Assembly: GCF_024748695.1 (NCBI RefSeq)
Contig: NZ_CP087176.1
Coordinates: 1,109,501-1,173,500 of the forward strand
Source of the DNA: Pseudomonas sp. B21-040
GTDB taxonomy: Bacteria > Pseudomonadota > Gammaproteobacteria > Pseudomonadales > Pseudomonadaceae
Length of the DNA stretch: 64,000 nt
Reading direction: 5' to 3'
Below are positions 1 to 11,089 of the stretch, in pieces. The translations under genes and the position numbers were made by a program. The notes below the pieces were generated by a model. It had not been told where the DNA came from. It made no database searches and saw only the letters and a list, made by a program, of their open reading frames with translations. The first letter of the stretch is position 1. Every line of letters begins with the position of its first letter.

Positions 1-2
1 CC

Positions 3-689
3 ATGTCACACCCTCCCATCGGCCAACTCGCCTACGTTCTCCACTCCCGCGCCTACCGCGAAAGCAGTGCGTTGGTGGATTTCCTCACGCCGCAAGGTCG
101 GCTGCGGGCGGTGTTGCGCAGTGCGCGGGGCAAGGCCGGGACGTTGGCGCGGCCATTCGTGCCGCTGGAGGTCGAGTTCCGTGGGAGGGGGGAGTTGAAG
201 AATGTCGGTCGCATGGAAAGCGCCGGTGTATCGACCTGGCTCAATGGCGAGGCGCTGTTCAGTGGCCTCTATCTCAATGAGCTATTGATTCGTCTGCTGC
301 CCGCCGAAGACCCTCATCCCGCTGTGTTCGATCACTATGCTGCGACATTGCTGGCGTTAGCGGAGGGTCGTCCGCTGGAGCCGTTGTTGCGCTCCTTCGA
401 ATGGCGCCTGCTGGACGATCTCGGTTACGGCTTTGCACTGACCATTGATATCCATGGCGAGCTCATTGCCCCGGACGGGCTCTACCGTCTGCAGGTGGAC
501 GCGGGCCTGGAGCGGGTCTACCTGCTGCAACCCGGTCTGTTCAATGGCACCGAGCTGCTGGCCATGGCCGATGCCGACTGGTCCGCCCCCGGCGCACTGT
601 CAGCGGCCAAGCGTTTGATGCGTCAGGCGCTTGCTGTCCATCTGGGCGGTCGTCCGCTGGTCAGTCGCGAGTTGTTTCGCAAGCCGTAG
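3..689 (+). CDS. recO: DNA repair protein RecO
   Basis: 228-residue protein matching RecO, the mediator that helps RecR load RecA onto SSB-coated single strands in the RecF pathway. The N-terminal OB-fold region starts with the typical [17 protein letters not shown] stretch, and the helical C-terminal part follows. The ATG at position 3 is the first start visible. Only two bases lie upstream, so a longer N-terminus cannot be excluded. pdxJ follows closely on the same strand, as in the rnc-era-recO-pdxJ order known from Pseudomonas and enterobacteria, which supports an operon entering from the left edge. Confidence 0.93.
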   Translation: MSHPPIGQLAYVLHSRAYRESSALVDFLTPQGRLRAVLRSARGKAGTLARPFVPLEVEFRGRGELKNVGRMESAGVSTWLNGEALFSGLYLNELLIRLLPAEDPHPAVFDHYAATLLALAEGRPLEPLLRSFEWRLLDDLGYGFALTIDIHGELIAPDGLYRLQVDAGLERVYLLQPGLFNGTELLAMADADWSAPGALSAAKRLMRQALAVHLGGRPLVSRELFRKP

Positions 690-737
690 TCTCCCCGTAT
701 GCTGTGCACCGAATTTACCTTCTTCAGGAGCGCTTCC

Positions 738-1481
738 GTGACCACCAGCAATCGCATTCTTCTTGGCGTGAACATCGACCATGTTGCCACCCTGCGTCAG
801 GCTCGGGGTACTCGCTACCCGGACCCGGTCAAGGCAGCGCTGGATGCGGAAGAGGCGGGCGCTGACGGTATCACCGTGCATTTGCGCGAAGACCGTCGGC
901 ACATCCAGGAGCGCGACGTTCTGCTGCTCAAGGACGTGCTGCAAACCCGCATGAACTTCGAAATGGGCGTCACCGAAGAAATGATGGTGTTCGCCGAGCG
1001 CATCCGTCCGGCGCACATTTGCCTGGTCCCGGAGACTCGTCAGGAACTGACCACCGAAGGTGGCCTCGACGTAGCAGGGCAGGAAGCGCGAATTAAAGCG
1101 GCCGTCGATCGCCTGTCCAAGATTGGCTGTGAGGTGTCGCTGTTCATCGACGCTGATGAGCGGCAGATCGAAGCTTCACGCCGCGTCGGTGCCCCCGCCA
1201 TCGAGCTGCACACCGGTCGTTACGCCGATGCCGAGACGCCGACGGAGGTGGCTGAAGAACTCAAGCGTGTGGCTGACGGTGTCGCGTTTGGCCTGGCTCA
1301 GGGTTTGATCGTCAACGCCGGGCACGGTCTGCACTACCACAACGTAGAAGCGGTGGCAGCGATCAAAGGTATCAATGAACTGAACATCGGCCACGCGCTG
1401 GTGGCGCATGCGTTGTTCGTCGGCTTCAAGTCGGCGGTGTCGGAGATGAAAGCGTTGATCCTGGCCGCCGCAAAAGCTTAA
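738..1481 (+). CDS. pdxJ: Pyridoxine 5'-phosphate synthase PdxJ
   Basis: PdxJ condenses 1-deoxy-D-xylulose 5-phosphate with 3-amino-2-oxopropyl phosphate to make pyridoxine 5'-phosphate, the last ring-forming step of vitamin B6 synthesis. The protein is a TIM barrel with the family start [17 protein letters not shown] and the conserved HLREDRRHI and [11 protein letters not shown] segments. I place the start at GTG 738, preceded by AGGAG at 726-730. The upstream in-frame ATG at 699 would add residues not seen in the family and has no ribosome site. It lies 48 bases after recO and is probably cotranscribed with it. Confidence 0.95.
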   Translation: MTTSNRILLGVNIDHVATLRQARGTRYPDPVKAALDAEEAGADGITVHLREDRRHIQERDVLLLKDVLQTRMNFEMGVTEEMMVFAERIRPAHICLVPETRQELTTEGGLDVAGQEARIKAAVDRLSKIGCEVSLFIDADERQIEASRRVGAPAIELHTGRYADAETPTEVAEELKRVADGVAFGLAQGLIVNAGHGLHYHNVEAVAAIKGINELNIGHALVAHALFVGFKSAVSEMKALILAAAKA

Positions 1482-1499
1482 AGAGCAAACACAAAACCC

Positions 1500-1589
1500 T
1501 GTGGGAGCGGGCTTGCCCGCGATGGCGTCGTGTCAGTCAATAGAATCGTTAACTGACACTCTGCTATCGCGGGCAAGCCCGCTCCCACA
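1500..1589. repeat. REP-like inverted repeat pair (type B)
   Basis: Two copies of a roughly 25-base unit, GTGGGAGCGGGCTTGCCCGC then GATGG, face each other at 1500-1525 and 1563-1589 with about 37 bases between. Each unit is itself a small hairpin (GCGGGC TT GCCCGC). The pair can fold into one long cruciform. It lies between the convergent genes pdxJ and mltF, where it may act as a bidirectional transcription or decay barrier. The same family recurs at 33285, 43082, 60707 and 63124. Confidence 0.85.
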
Positions 1590-1606
1590 TTGTGTTTTGG
1601 TGATAG

Positions 1607-3292
<1,686 letters not shown>

Positions 3293-3293
3293 C

Positions 3294-3299
3294 TAGAAT
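3294..3299 (+). promoter_or_regulatory. Candidate -10 element of purL
   Basis: TAGAAT, 43 bases upstream of the purL ATG, in the divergent mltF-purL interval. The -35 region is a weak match to the sigma70 consensus, so this is suggestive only. Confidence 0.35.
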
Positions 3300-3341
3300 G
3301 CACGGCCTCAAAGCACACCCCTTCCCGAGGCTGTCCCGAAG

Positions 3342-6300
3342 ATGTTGATCCTGCGCGGCGCTCCTGCCCTTTCTGCCTTTCGCCACAGCAAACTCCTTGA
3401 GCAACTGAGCCAGAAGGTCCCGGCTGTCAGCGGCTTGTATGCTGAATTCGCTCACTTCGCCGAAGTTACCGGCGTCCTGACCGGCGACGAACAGCAGGTG
3501 CTCGCGCGCCTTCTGAAGTACGGCCCAAGTGTTCCGGTACAAGAGCCGACCGGTCGTCTGTTCCTGGTGTTGCCGCGTTTCGGCACCATCTCGCCATGGT
3601 CCAGTAAAGCGAGCGACATCGCCCGCAACTGTGGCCTGGGCAAGATCCAGCGTCTGGAGCGCGGTATCGCGTTCTACGTCGCCGGCCAGTTCAGCGACGC
3701 CCAGGCCCAACTGATCAGTGATGCCCTGCACGACCGCATGACGCAAATCGTTCTGGCCAACCTTGAACAAGCCGCCGGCCTGTTCAGCCACGCCGAACCG
3801 AAACCGCTGACCGCGATCGACGTGCTGGGTGGCGGCCGTGCCGCGCTGGAAAAAGCCAACACCGAGCTGGGCCTGGCCCTGGCCGAAGACGAAATCGACT
3901 ACCTGGTCAATGCCTTCGTCGGCTTGAAGCGCAACCCGCATGACATCGAATTGATGATGTTCGCCCAGGCGAACTCCGAGCACTGCCGTCACAAGATCTT
4001 CAACGCCAGTTGGGACATCGACGGTCAAAGCCAGGAAAAAAGCCTGTTCGGCATGATCAAGAACACTTACCAGATGCACAGCGAAGGCGTCCTGTCGGCT
4101 TATAAGGACAACGCCTCGGTGATCGTCGGTAACGTCGCCGGCCGTTTCTTCCCGGACCCTGAAACCCGCCAGTACGGCGCGGTGCAGGAACCGGTGCACA
4201 TCCTGATGAAAGTCGAAACTCACAACCACCCGACTGCGATTGCCCCGTTCCCGGGCGCATCCACCGGCAGTGGCGGCGAGATTCGTGACGAAGGCGCGAC
4301 CGGCCGTGGTGCCAAGCCAAAGGCTGGCCTGACCGGTTTCACCGTGTCCAACCTGCAAATCCCGGGTTTCGAACAGCCGTGGGAAGTGCCATACGGCAAG
4401 CCTGAGCGCATCGTGACCGCGCTGGACATCATGATCGAAGGCCCACTGGGTGGCGCCGCGTTCAACAACGAATTCGGTCGTCCGGCCCTCACCGGTTACT
4501 TCCGTACCTTCGAACAATCGATCACCACCCCGCGTGGCGACGAAGTTCGCGGTTACCACAAGCCGATCATGCTGGCTGGCGGCATGGGTAACATCCGTGC
4601 CGAACACGTGCAGAAAGGCGAAATCATCGTTGGCTCCAAGCTGATCGTGCTGGGTGGCCCGGCAATGCTGATCGGCCTGGGCGGCGGCGCCGCTTCCTCC
4701 ATGGCCACTGGCACCAGCTCGGCTGACCTGGACTTCGCTTCCGTACAGCGCGAAAACCCTGAGATGGAGCGCCGTTGCCAGGAAGTGATCGACCGTTGCT
4801 GGCAGTTGGGTGACAAGAACCCGATCAGCTTCATCCACGACGTGGGCGCAGGCGGTCTGTCCAACGCCTTCCCGGAACTGGTCAACGACGGCGACCGTGG
4901 TGGCCGTTTCGAATTGCGCAACATTCCAAACGACGAGCCGGGCATGGCCCCGCACGAAATCTGGAGTAACGAATCCCAGGAGCGCTACGTTCTGGCAGTC
5001 GGCCCGGCTGACTTCGAGCGTTTCAAAGCGATCTGCGAACGCGAGCGTTGCCCGTTCGCCGTCGTCGGCGAAGCCACTGCCGAACCGCAACTGACTGTCA
5101 CGGATAGCCACTTCGGCAACAGCCCGGTGGACATGCCACTGGAAGTGTTGCTGGGCAAAGCGCCGCGCATGCACCGTTCGGCTGTTCGCGAAAGTGAACT
5201 GGGCGACGACTTCGATCCGTCGACGCTGGCGATTGCCGACTGCGTCGAGCGCGTTCTGCATCACCCGGCCGTGGCGAGCAAAAGCTTCCTGATCACCATC
5301 GGCGACCGCACCATCACCGGCCTTGTGGCTCGTGACCAGATGGTTGGCCCGTGGCAGGTCCCGGTGGCTGACGTTGCCGTCACCGCCACCAGCTTCGACG
5401 TTTACACCGGTGAAGCCATGGCGATGGGCGAGCGTACTCCGCTGGCATTGCTGAACGCTCCGGCGTCGGGCCGCATGGCCATTGGCGAAACCCTGACCAA
5501 CATCGCGGCTTCGCGCATCAACAAGATTTCCGACATCAAACTGTCGGCCAACTGGATGTCCGCTGCCGGTCACCCGGGCGAAGACGCGCGTCTGTACGAC
5601 ACCGTGAAAGCGGTCGGCATGGAACTGTGCCCTGAGCTGGGCATCACCATTCCGGTGGGCAAGGACTCCATGTCCATGGCCACACGCTGGAGCGATGAAG
5701 GCGTCGACAAGACCGTGACCTCGCCAATGTCCCTGATCGTGACCGGTTTCGCGCCTGTGGCTGACATCCGTCAGACCCTGACGCCGGAACTGCGCATGAA
5801 CAAGGGCACCACTGACCTGATCCTGATCGATCTGGGCCGTGGCCAGAACCGCATGGGCGCCTCGATCCTGGCTCAGGTTCACGGCAAGCTCGGTTCGCAA
5901 GCGCCGGACGTGGACGATGCCGAAGACCTCAAGGCCTTCTTCGCTGTGATCCAAGGCCTCAACGCCGACGGTCACCTGCTGGCGTACCACGACCGATCCG
6001 ACGGTGGTCTGCTGACCAGCGTGGTGGAAATGGCCTTCGCCGGCCACTGCGGCCTGAGCCTGAACCTCGACGGCCTGGCGGAAACCTCCGCCGACATCGC
6101 GGCGATCCTGTTCAACGAAGAACTGGGCGCTGTGATCCAGGTTCGTCAGGACTCGACCCCGGACATCCTTGCGCAGTTCAGCGCGGCTGGCTTGGGCGAC
6201 TGCGTGTCGGTGATCGGTCAGCCGATGAACAACGGCCAGATCAGCATCACCTTCAACGGCGACACCGTGTTCGAAGGTCAGCGTCGTCTGCTGCAACGTC

Positions 6301-7238
6301 AGTGGGCCGAAACCAGCTACCAGATCCAGCGTCTGCGTGATAACGCCGACTGCGCCGAGCAAGAGTTCGACGTGCTGCTGGAAGAAGAAAACCCGGGCCT
6401 GAGCGTCAAGCTCAGCTTCGACGTCAACCAGGACGTCGCCGCGCCTTACATCAAGAAAGGCATCCGCCCACAGGTTGCCGTGCTGCGTGAGCAGGGCGTC
6501 AACGGTCAGGTGGAAATGGCGGCCGCGTTCGACCGCGCAGGTTTCAACGCGATCGACGTGCACATGAGCGACATTCTGGCCGGCCGTGTCGACCTGAACG
6601 AGTTCAAAGGTCTGGTGGCGTGCGGTGGTTTCTCCTACGGCGACGTACTCGGCGCCGGCGAAGGCTGGGCCAAGTCCGCACTGTTCAACAGCCGCGCTCG
6701 CGATGCGTTCCAGGGCTTCTTCGAACGTAACGACAGCTTCACCCTCGGCGTGTGCAACGGTTGCCAGATGATGTCCAACCTGCACGAACTGATCCCGGGC
6801 AGCGAGTTCTGGCCGCACTTCGTGCGTAACCGCTCCGAGCAGTTCGAAGCACGCGTGGCCATGGTTCAGGTCCAGGAGTCGAACTCGATCTTCCTGCAAG
6901 GCATGGCCGGTTCGCGCATGCCGATCGCCATCGCTCACGGCGAAGGCCATGCCGAGTTCGCCAGCGAAGAAGCACTGCTGGAAGCCGATCTGTCGGGTTG
7001 CGTGGCGATGCGTTTCGTCGACAACCACGGCAAGGTCACCGAAAAATACCCGGCCAACCCGAACGGCTCGCCGCGCGGGATCACCGGTTTGACCAGCCGC
7101 GACGGTCGCGTAACGATCATGATGCCGCACCCGGAACGTGTGTTCCGCGCCGTGCAGAACTCGTGGCGTTCGGAAGACTGGAACGAAGATGCACCTTGGA
7201 TGCGTATGTTCCGTAACGCTCGGGTCTGGGTAAACTAA
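3342..7238 (+). CDS. purL: Phosphoribosylformylglycinamidine synthase PurL
   Basis: 1298-residue single-chain FGAM synthase, the fourth step of de novo purine synthesis: FGAR + ATP + glutamine to FGAM. The length is that of the large proteobacterial type, with fused PurS-like, PurL and PurQ parts. Visible landmarks are the [18 protein letters not shown] segment, the ATP-binding [11 protein letters not shown] and [10 protein letters not shown] regions, and the C-terminal glutamine amidotransferase domain with nucleophile C1138 in [10 protein letters not shown] and the catalytic His in MMPHPERVF near the end. The ATG at 3342 gives the expected N-terminus [12 protein letters not shown] very long antisense ORF across this gene is a codon-bias shadow. 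Confidence 0.98.
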   Translation: MLILRGAPALSAFRHSKLLEQLSQKVPAVSGLYAEFAHFAEVTGVLTGDEQQVLARLLKYGPSVPVQEPTGRLFLVLPRFGTISPWSSKASDIARNCGLGKIQRLERGIAFYVAGQFSDAQAQLISDALHDRMTQIVLANLEQAAGLFSHAEPKPLTAIDVLGGGRAALEKANTELGLALAEDEIDYLVNAFVGLKRNPHDIELMMFAQANSEHCRHKIFNASWDIDGQSQEKSLFGMIKNTYQMHSEGVLSAYKDNASVIVGNVAGRFFPDPETRQYGAVQEPVHILMKVETHNHPTAIAPFPGASTGSGGEIRDEGATGRGAKPKAGLTGFTVSNLQIPGFEQPWEVPYGKPERIVTALDIMIEGPLGGAAFNNEFGRPALTGYFRTFEQSITTPRGDEVRGYHKPIMLAGGMGNIRAEHVQKGEIIVGSKLIVLGGPAMLIGLGGGAASSMATGTSSADLDFASVQRENPEMERRCQEVIDRCWQLGDKNPISFIHDVGAGGLSNAFPELVNDGDRGGRFELRNIPNDEPGMAPHEIWSNESQERYVLAVGPADFERFKAICERERCPFAVVGEATAEPQLTVTDSHFGNSPVDMPLEVLLGKAPRMHRSAVRESELGDDFDPSTLAIADCVERVLHHPAVASKSFLITIGDRTITGLVARDQMVGPWQVPVADVAVTATSFDVYTGEAMAMGERTPLALLNAPASGRMAIGETLTNIAASRINKISDIKLSANWMSAAGHPGEDARLYDTVKAVGMELCPELGITIPVGKDSMSMATRWSDEGVDKTVTSPMSLIVTGFAPVADIRQTLTPELRMNKGTTDLILIDLGRGQNRMGASILAQVHGKLGSQAPDVDDAEDLKAFFAVIQGLNADGHLLAYHDRSDGGLLTSVVEMAFAGHCGLSLNLDGLAETSADIAAILFNEELGAVIQVRQDSTPDILAQFSAAGLGDCVSVIGQPMNNGQISITFNGDTVFEGQRRLLQRQWAETSYQIQRLRDNADCAEQEFDVLLEEENPGLSVKLSFDVNQDVAAPYIKKGIRPQVAVLREQGVNGQVEMAAAFDRAGFNAIDVHMSDILAGRVDLNEFKGLVACGGFSYGDVLGAGEGWAKSALFNSRARDAFQGFFERNDSFTLGVCNGCQMMSNLHELIPGSEFWPHFVRNRSEQFEARVAMVQVQESNSIFLQGMAGSRMPIAIAHGEGHAEFASEEALLEADLSGCVAMRFVDNHGKVTEKYPANPNGSPRGITGLTSRDGRVTIMMPHPERVFRAVQNSWRSEDWNEDAPWMRMFRNARVWVN

Positions 7239-7258
7239 AAGCGGGTTAACTGACAGCT

Positions 7259-7570
7259 GTGTACAAGCTCAGCTTTTTTGTTCCAGCCAGTCACGTCGAA
7301 GACGTGAAGAGTGCCGTATTCGCCGCCGGTGGCGGACGGATCGGCGCTTACGACCATTGCGCCTGGCAAGTGCTCGGCCTCGGCCAGTTTCGGCCGTTGG
7401 ATGGTAGTCAGCCGTTCATTGGCGAAGCGGGGCAGGTCGAGCAGGTTGAGGAATGGAAGGTTGAGCTGGTGGTCAGCGATGAGTTGATTCGGGCGGTGGT
7501 GTTGGCGCTGAAAGAGAGCCATCCCTACGAGACGCCGGCTTATGAGGTGTGGCGGTTAGAGGATTTCTGA
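7259..7570 (+). CDS. Nif3-like / YqfO-domain small protein
   Basis: 103 residues starting at GTG 7259, 20 bases after purL. The sequence, with FVPASHVEDVKSAVFAAGGGRIGAYDHC and the C-terminal ESHPYETPAYEVWRL, matches the small alpha-beta insertion domain found inside Nif3/YqfO proteins and also as a stand-alone family in gammaproteobacteria. The molecular function is not established. The Nif3 metal-binding core is absent, so it should not be called a GTP cyclohydrolase. Its terminator lies directly downstream, which suggests it ends the purL unit. Confidence 0.8.
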   Translation: MYKLSFFVPASHVEDVKSAVFAAGGGRIGAYDHCAWQVLGLGQFRPLDGSQPFIGEAGQVEQVEEWKVELVVSDELIRAVVLALKESHPYETPAYEVWRLEDF

Positions 7571-7590
7571 TCCTTCAAGCGCTTAAACGA

Positions 7591-7625
7591 AAAACCCGCT
7601 GAAAGCGATTTCAGCGGGTTTTTTA
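7591..7625 (+). terminator. Rho-independent terminator after the Nif3-like gene
   Basis: A 12-base perfect stem AACCCGCTGAAA / TTTCAGCGGGTT (7593-7620) with loop GCGA, followed by a T run to 7625. It ends the purL-side transcript before the oppositely oriented L,D-transpeptidase gene. Confidence 0.9.
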
Positions 7626-7670
7626 TTGTCTGCGAATTGATGGATGCAGCGCTTCTACTGATAGTCCGGA

Positions 7671-8174
7671 TTACGGGCGGATTTCGATCATCGTGCCGTC
7701 CGGCACCAGGTTCCAGACTTCACGCATGTCCATGTTGCGCATGGCAATGCAGCCGTCGGTCCAGTCCAGGGTGTGGAACAGGTCTTCAGGGGTGTCTTCA
7801 GTGTCTGGAGTTCCGTGGATCATGATCATGCCACCCGGTGCGACGCCTTCGCGTCGAGCGCGCGCAGAGTCGCTGATGTTCGGGTAGGAGATGTGCATCG
7901 CCAGGTTGAAGTTGTCGCTGGTCTTGCGCCAATCCACCCAGTAGAAGCCTTCCGGGGTGCGTTTGTCGCCCTCCATCAGCTTCGGCCCCTTGGGGCGTTT
8001 ACCCAGGGAAATGCGATAGGTCTTGAGCGGCTGGCCGTCATTGATCAATTGCAATTGGTGGGTGGACTTGATGACCAGAATTTTATCGATGGCTTTGCCG
8101 TTCAGGGTTCCCGCGGCAGAAGCCTGGGATACCGTGACGAACGACAAGCAAAACAGGGCAAGCAACCAGCGCAT
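7671..8174 (-). CDS. L,D-transpeptidase (YkuD family), periplasmic
   Basis: 167 residues with an N-terminal signal peptide (MRWLLALFCLSFVTVSQASA) and a YkuD catalytic domain. The family signature is visible as H120 in MIMIHGTPD and C142 in DWTDGCIAM, the cysteine being the nucleophile. Such enzymes make 3-3 peptidoglycan cross-links or attach proteins to peptidoglycan. No LysM or peptidoglycan-binding domain is present, so this is the minimal form, like the murein-endopeptidase-related DpaA/YafK subgroup. The exact reaction cannot be told from the sequence. Confidence 0.88.
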   Translation of the reverse strand: MRWLLALFCLSFVTVSQASAAGTLNGKAIDKILVIKSTHQLQLINDGQPLKTYRISLGKRPKGPKLMEGDKRTPEGFYWVDWRKTSDNFNLAMHISYPNISDSARARREGVAPGGMIMIHGTPDTEDTPEDLFHTLDWTDGCIAMRNMDMREVWNLVPDGTMIEIRP

Positions 8175-8224
8175 TGAAACGATATCCCTAGGAGGTGTCG
8201 GCTATTTTTAGTTATAGGTGTTTT

Positions 8225-8776
8225 TTAAGTATTGGCAGGCTGAGCGAGCGGCGGGATCGACTCGGAACGCACGGGGTAGACCTCGGTCCGTCGGTCAGCG
8301 AAGAAGCATTCTAGGGTACGGCCCACTGTGCGGAAAGCCAGCTCGGACCAAGGGATGTCGGCTTCATCGAAAAGCTGCACCTCCAGGCTCTCCGGACCGG
8401 CAGAAAAGTCCAGGTCCGCCAGCTCTGCGCGAAAGAATACATGCACCTGGCTGATGTGGGGTACGTCGATCAGCGTATAGATCTTCAGGTTGCGCACCCG
8501 TGCACAGGCTTCTTCGGCTGTTTCGCGAATAGCCGCCTGCTCGATGGTTTCACCGTTTTCCATGAAGCCGGCTGGAAGGGTCCAGTAACCGAGTCGTGGC
8601 TCGATGGCACGTCGACACAGCAACACTTTCGAGCCCCAGGTCGCGACACAGCCAGCGACGATATTGGGGTTCTGGTAGTGAATCACCTGACAGCTGTCGC
8701 AGACAAATCGCAGGCGCGAATCGCCTTCGGGAATGCGCTGGGTCACCGGGTTGCCGCACTGACTGCAAAATTTCAT
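8225..8776 (-). CDS. NUDIX hydrolase with N-terminal zinc ribbon
   Basis: 183 residues. An N-terminal zinc ribbon carries C4, C7, C26 and C29 (FCSQCGNP and CDSCQ). The NUDIX box spans about residues 70-92, starting GFMENGETIEQAAIRETAEE. The last Gly of the consensus box is replaced by Ala. These enzymes hydrolyse nucleoside diphosphates linked to another moiety. The ribbon-NUDIX layout resembles NudC (NADH pyrophosphatase) but is shorter and lacks the NudC-specific SQPWPFPxS motif, so NADH specificity is not supported. It is followed on the other strand by a second, unrelated NUDIX gene. Confidence 0.85.
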   Translation of the reverse strand: MKFCSQCGNPVTQRIPEGDSRLRFVCDSCQVIHYQNPNIVAGCVATWGSKVLLCRRAIEPRLGYWTLPAGFMENGETIEQAAIRETAEEACARVRNLKIYTLIDVPHISQVHVFFRAELADLDFSAGPESLEVQLFDEADIPWSELAFRTVGRTLECFFADRRTEVYPVRSESIPPLAQPANT

Positions 8777-8922
8777 GCTTGGGTTCCTGAATGCTGCGCC
8801 TATCTTGGCGTGCGGCGGTGTCTGTCGGCAAGTTGTCGTTTAGCGACATGCAATGGTTATGGGGTTGGGCGCTCGGTTCGATTGGTGCATGATGCAAAGT
8901 AGCGAATAAATCGAGAAGTCTC

Positions 8923-9522
8923 ATGCTGGACGAGCTACTGCATCGAGTTAGTAACCACACCCCTCGCACACTGGAAACCGACAAGCGTTTCCCGGAAGCT
9001 GCGGTACTGGTGCCCATCACTCGCAGTGATGAGCCGGAACTGGTTCTGACCCTGCGCGCCAGCGGGCTCTCGACCCATGGTGGCGAAGTGGCCTTTCCCG
9101 GTGGTCGTCGCGATCCCGAGGACCCCGACCTGATTTTCACCGCGCTACGTGAGGCCGAAGAAGAAATTGGCTTGCCGCCGGGTCTGGTTGAAGTGATCGG
9201 CCCGCTTAGCCCGCTGATCTCCCTGCACGGTATCAAGGTCACACCCTATGTCGGGGTGATTCCGGATTTTGTCGAGTACCGGGCCAACGATGCCGAGATC
9301 GCCGCCGTCTTTAGCGTGCCGCTCGAGTTTTTCCGCAAGGACCCGCGCGAACACACCCATCGCATCGATTACCAGGGCCGTAGCTGGTACGTTCCGAGCT
9401 ATCGGTATGGCGAATACAAAATCTGGGGCCTCACCGCGATTATGATCGTCGAGTTGATCAATCTGCTCTATGACGCGAAAATCAGCCTGCATCAACCGCC
9501 CAAGAGTTTTATCAACACCTGA
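8923..9522 (+). CDS. CoA pyrophosphatase-type NUDIX hydrolase
   Basis: 199 residues. It has the UPF0035-type segment LTLRASGLSTHGGEVAFPGG (residues 42-61) directly in front of the NUDIX box, whose REAEEEIGL lies at 76-84. In NudL/Nudt7-like proteins that combination marks hydrolysis of coenzyme A and its derivatives to phosphopantetheine and 3',5'-ADP. ATG 8923 is the natural start, MLDELLHRVSNH. The carbonic-anhydrase-like gene follows after 64 bases in the same direction. Confidence 0.85.
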   Translation: MLDELLHRVSNHTPRTLETDKRFPEAAVLVPITRSDEPELVLTLRASGLSTHGGEVAFPGGRRDPEDPDLIFTALREAEEEIGLPPGLVEVIGPLSPLISLHGIKVTPYVGVIPDFVEYRANDAEIAAVFSVPLEFFRKDPREHTHRIDYQGRSWYVPSYRYGEYKIWGLTAIMIVELINLLYDAKISLHQPPKSFINT

Positions 9523-9586
9523 AGCCATCGTTCGTATGGCGTGAACCGTGCTGTGCATAAGCCTGCCTGGCCTTGAGGACAACAAG

Positions 9587-10111
9587 ATGAAGTATCGCCT
9601 GGGCGACGCCCGCGTCGAAACCCACCCGCAGAGCTGGGTCGCACCCAATGCCGTACTGGTGGGCAAGGTCAAACTGGAAGAGGGTGCCAATGTCTGGTTC
9701 AACGCCGTACTGCGCGGCGACAACGAACTGATCCTGATCGGCAAGAACAGCAACGTCCAGGACGGCACCGTGATGCACACCGACATGGGCTTCCCGCTGA
9801 CCATCGGCACCGGCGTGACCATCGGCCACAATGCCATGCTTCACGGTTGCACCGTGGGCGACTACAGCTTGATCGGTATCAATGCCGTGATTCTCAACGG
9901 CGCGAAAATCGGCAAAAACTGCATCATTGGCGCCAATTCGCTGATCGGCGAAGGCAAGGAAATCCCGGACGGTTCGCTGGTCATGGGCTCGCCGGGCAAA
10001 GTGGTGCGTGAGCTGACCGAGCCGCAGAAGAAGATGCTGGAGGCCAGCGCCGCTCACTATGTGCATAACTCGCAACGCTATGCCCGTGATCTGGTCGAGC
10101 AGGAAGAATGA
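9587..10111 (+). CDS. Gamma-class carbonic anhydrase-like protein (YrdA/CaiE family)
   Basis: 174-residue left-handed beta-helix protein with hexapeptide repeats, such as VTIGHN and SLIGIN. The three zinc-ligand histidines of the gamma class are at H64 (TVMHTD), H81 (TIGHN) and H86 (MLHGC). The start is ATG 9587 with GAGG at 9575. An upstream in-frame ATG at 9548 adds 13 residues not typical of the family. Related proteins bind zinc, but carbonic anhydrase activity is not always detectable. The stop overlaps the next start in an ATGA arrangement at 10108, so translation of the DUF1289 gene is probably coupled. Confidence 0.9.
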   Translation: MKYRLGDARVETHPQSWVAPNAVLVGKVKLEEGANVWFNAVLRGDNELILIGKNSNVQDGTVMHTDMGFPLTIGTGVTIGHNAMLHGCTVGDYSLIGINAVILNGAKIGKNCIIGANSLIGEGKEIPDGSLVMGSPGKVVRELTEPQKKMLEASAAHYVHNSQRYARDLVEQEE

Positions 10112-10323
10112 GCGCCACTGAACGACCGGTGCTATCGCCCTGCGTGAACATTTGCGCGTTGGACGAGGATGATATTTGCACCGGGTGCCAGCGCACGGTG
10201 GAAGAGATTACCCGCTGGAGCCGGATGACCAACGACGAGCGCCGCGCGGTGTTGGGGTTGTGTCATGAACGGGCCAAGTCCAGCGGGCTGGTCTGGATGA
10301 TCGGTAAAACCCCGGACCTGTAG
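10108..10323 (+). CDS. DUF1289 domain protein
   Basis: 71 residues with the DUF1289 pattern of four cysteines (SPCVNIC, then ICTGC), probably a metal or Fe-S site, followed by [20 protein letters not shown]. The function of the family is unknown. The gene overlaps the carbonic-anhydrase-like gene by four bases. Its TAG stop codon is the first triplet of a long palindromic repeat (10321-10450), so the repeat forms the gene's end. Confidence 0.85.
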   Translation: MSATERPVLSPCVNICALDEDDICTGCQRTVEEITRWSRMTNDERRAVLGLCHERAKSSGLVWMIGKTPDL

Positions 10324-10450
10324 CAGCTGCCGGAGGCTGCGTCCGGCTGCGTAGCAGTCGTAGATCCTGAACGTGAGGTTTGCCTGAATGACTCAATGGC
10401 CTGATTTTACGACTGCTTCGCAACCGGACGCAGGCTGCGCCAGCTGCTAC
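10321..10450. repeat. Long palindromic intergenic repeat, family A copy 1
   Basis: Left arm starts TAGCAGCTGCCGGAGGCTGC and the right arm ends GCGCCAGCTGCTAC. The arms are about 42 bases and pair imperfectly, with a spacer of about 45 bases. The same architecture recurs at 13802, 22657, 46075 and 59303. The function is unknown. It could act as a transcript 3' stabiliser or terminator. Confidence 0.85.
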
Positions 10451-10527
10451 AGGTTCGTGTTCGGGTTTGGTTGTTGGGCAGGGCTGAAGTAATCTGTTCG
10501 CCAAATTGACAGGTATCCCCACGCCCC

Positions 10528-10995
10528 ATGCTCTTCCTGATCGCTTACATCAGCAGCGTCGTGCTGATCAACTACGCCTTCTCCACCGCTCCGCACCTGG
10601 ACATCATCTGGTCGGCCTGGGGTGGTCTGGTGTTCGTGTTGCGCGACATGGTGCAGACCCGTTTCGGTCACGGCGCCATCGCCGCGATGCTGGCGGCGCT
10701 GGTCCTGTCCTATGTCACCTCCGATCCGTCCATTGCCTTGGCCAGCGCCACGGCGTTTGCCGTGTCCGAGTGCATCGACTGGCTGGTGTTCAGCATCACC
10801 AAGCGCCCGCTGCACGACCGCCTGTGGATAAGTTCGGCGCTGAGCATTCCCCTCGATACCTTCATCTTCTTTGGCATGATCGACGCGTTCACCCCGGCCG
10901 TGATCCTCACGGCCATGGGCTCGAAGTTCGCGGGCGTGACCGCCGTGTGGCTGATCATGGCCTGGCGCTTGCGCAAACAGGCCGTCGTCAGCTGA
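10528..10995 (+). CDS. VUT family membrane transporter (putative queuosine precursor transporter)
   Basis: 155-residue polytopic inner membrane protein with about five hydrophobic segments, for example MLFLIAYISSVVLINYAF and AAMLAALVLSYV, and the family pattern ATAFAVSECIDWLVF followed by SIPLDTFIFFGMI. This matches the VUT/ECF-type family (PF02592), whose best-known member YhhQ imports 7-cyano-7-deazaguanine for queuosine synthesis. It is shorter than E. coli YhhQ. I found no preQ1 riboswitch in the short leader, so the substrate is an inference from the family. Confidence 0.8.
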   Translation: MLFLIAYISSVVLINYAFSTAPHLDIIWSAWGGLVFVLRDMVQTRFGHGAIAAMLAALVLSYVTSDPSIALASATAFAVSECIDWLVFSITKRPLHDRLWISSALSIPLDTFIFFGMIDAFTPAVILTAMGSKFAGVTAVWLIMAWRLRKQAVVS

Positions 10996-11089
10996 AGCCA
11001 AACCCTCAGGTTCATGTAAAATGCCGCGCTTTCTCCCCATGGGAAGCGCGTGGCGCATCCCTCGATGATCCGCTTCTTGAGGACCTGAG

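Noticed and set aside
8485..8580. Inactive NUDIX box in the zinc-ribbon NUDIX protein (last Gly is Ala)
   Set aside because: The catalytic REUXEE residues are all present. The final Gly is the most tolerant position and I do not take this as evidence of inactivity.
10451..10527. preQ1 riboswitch in front of the VUT transporter gene
   Set aside because: The leader is short and lacks the conserved preQ1-I stem and A-rich tail.
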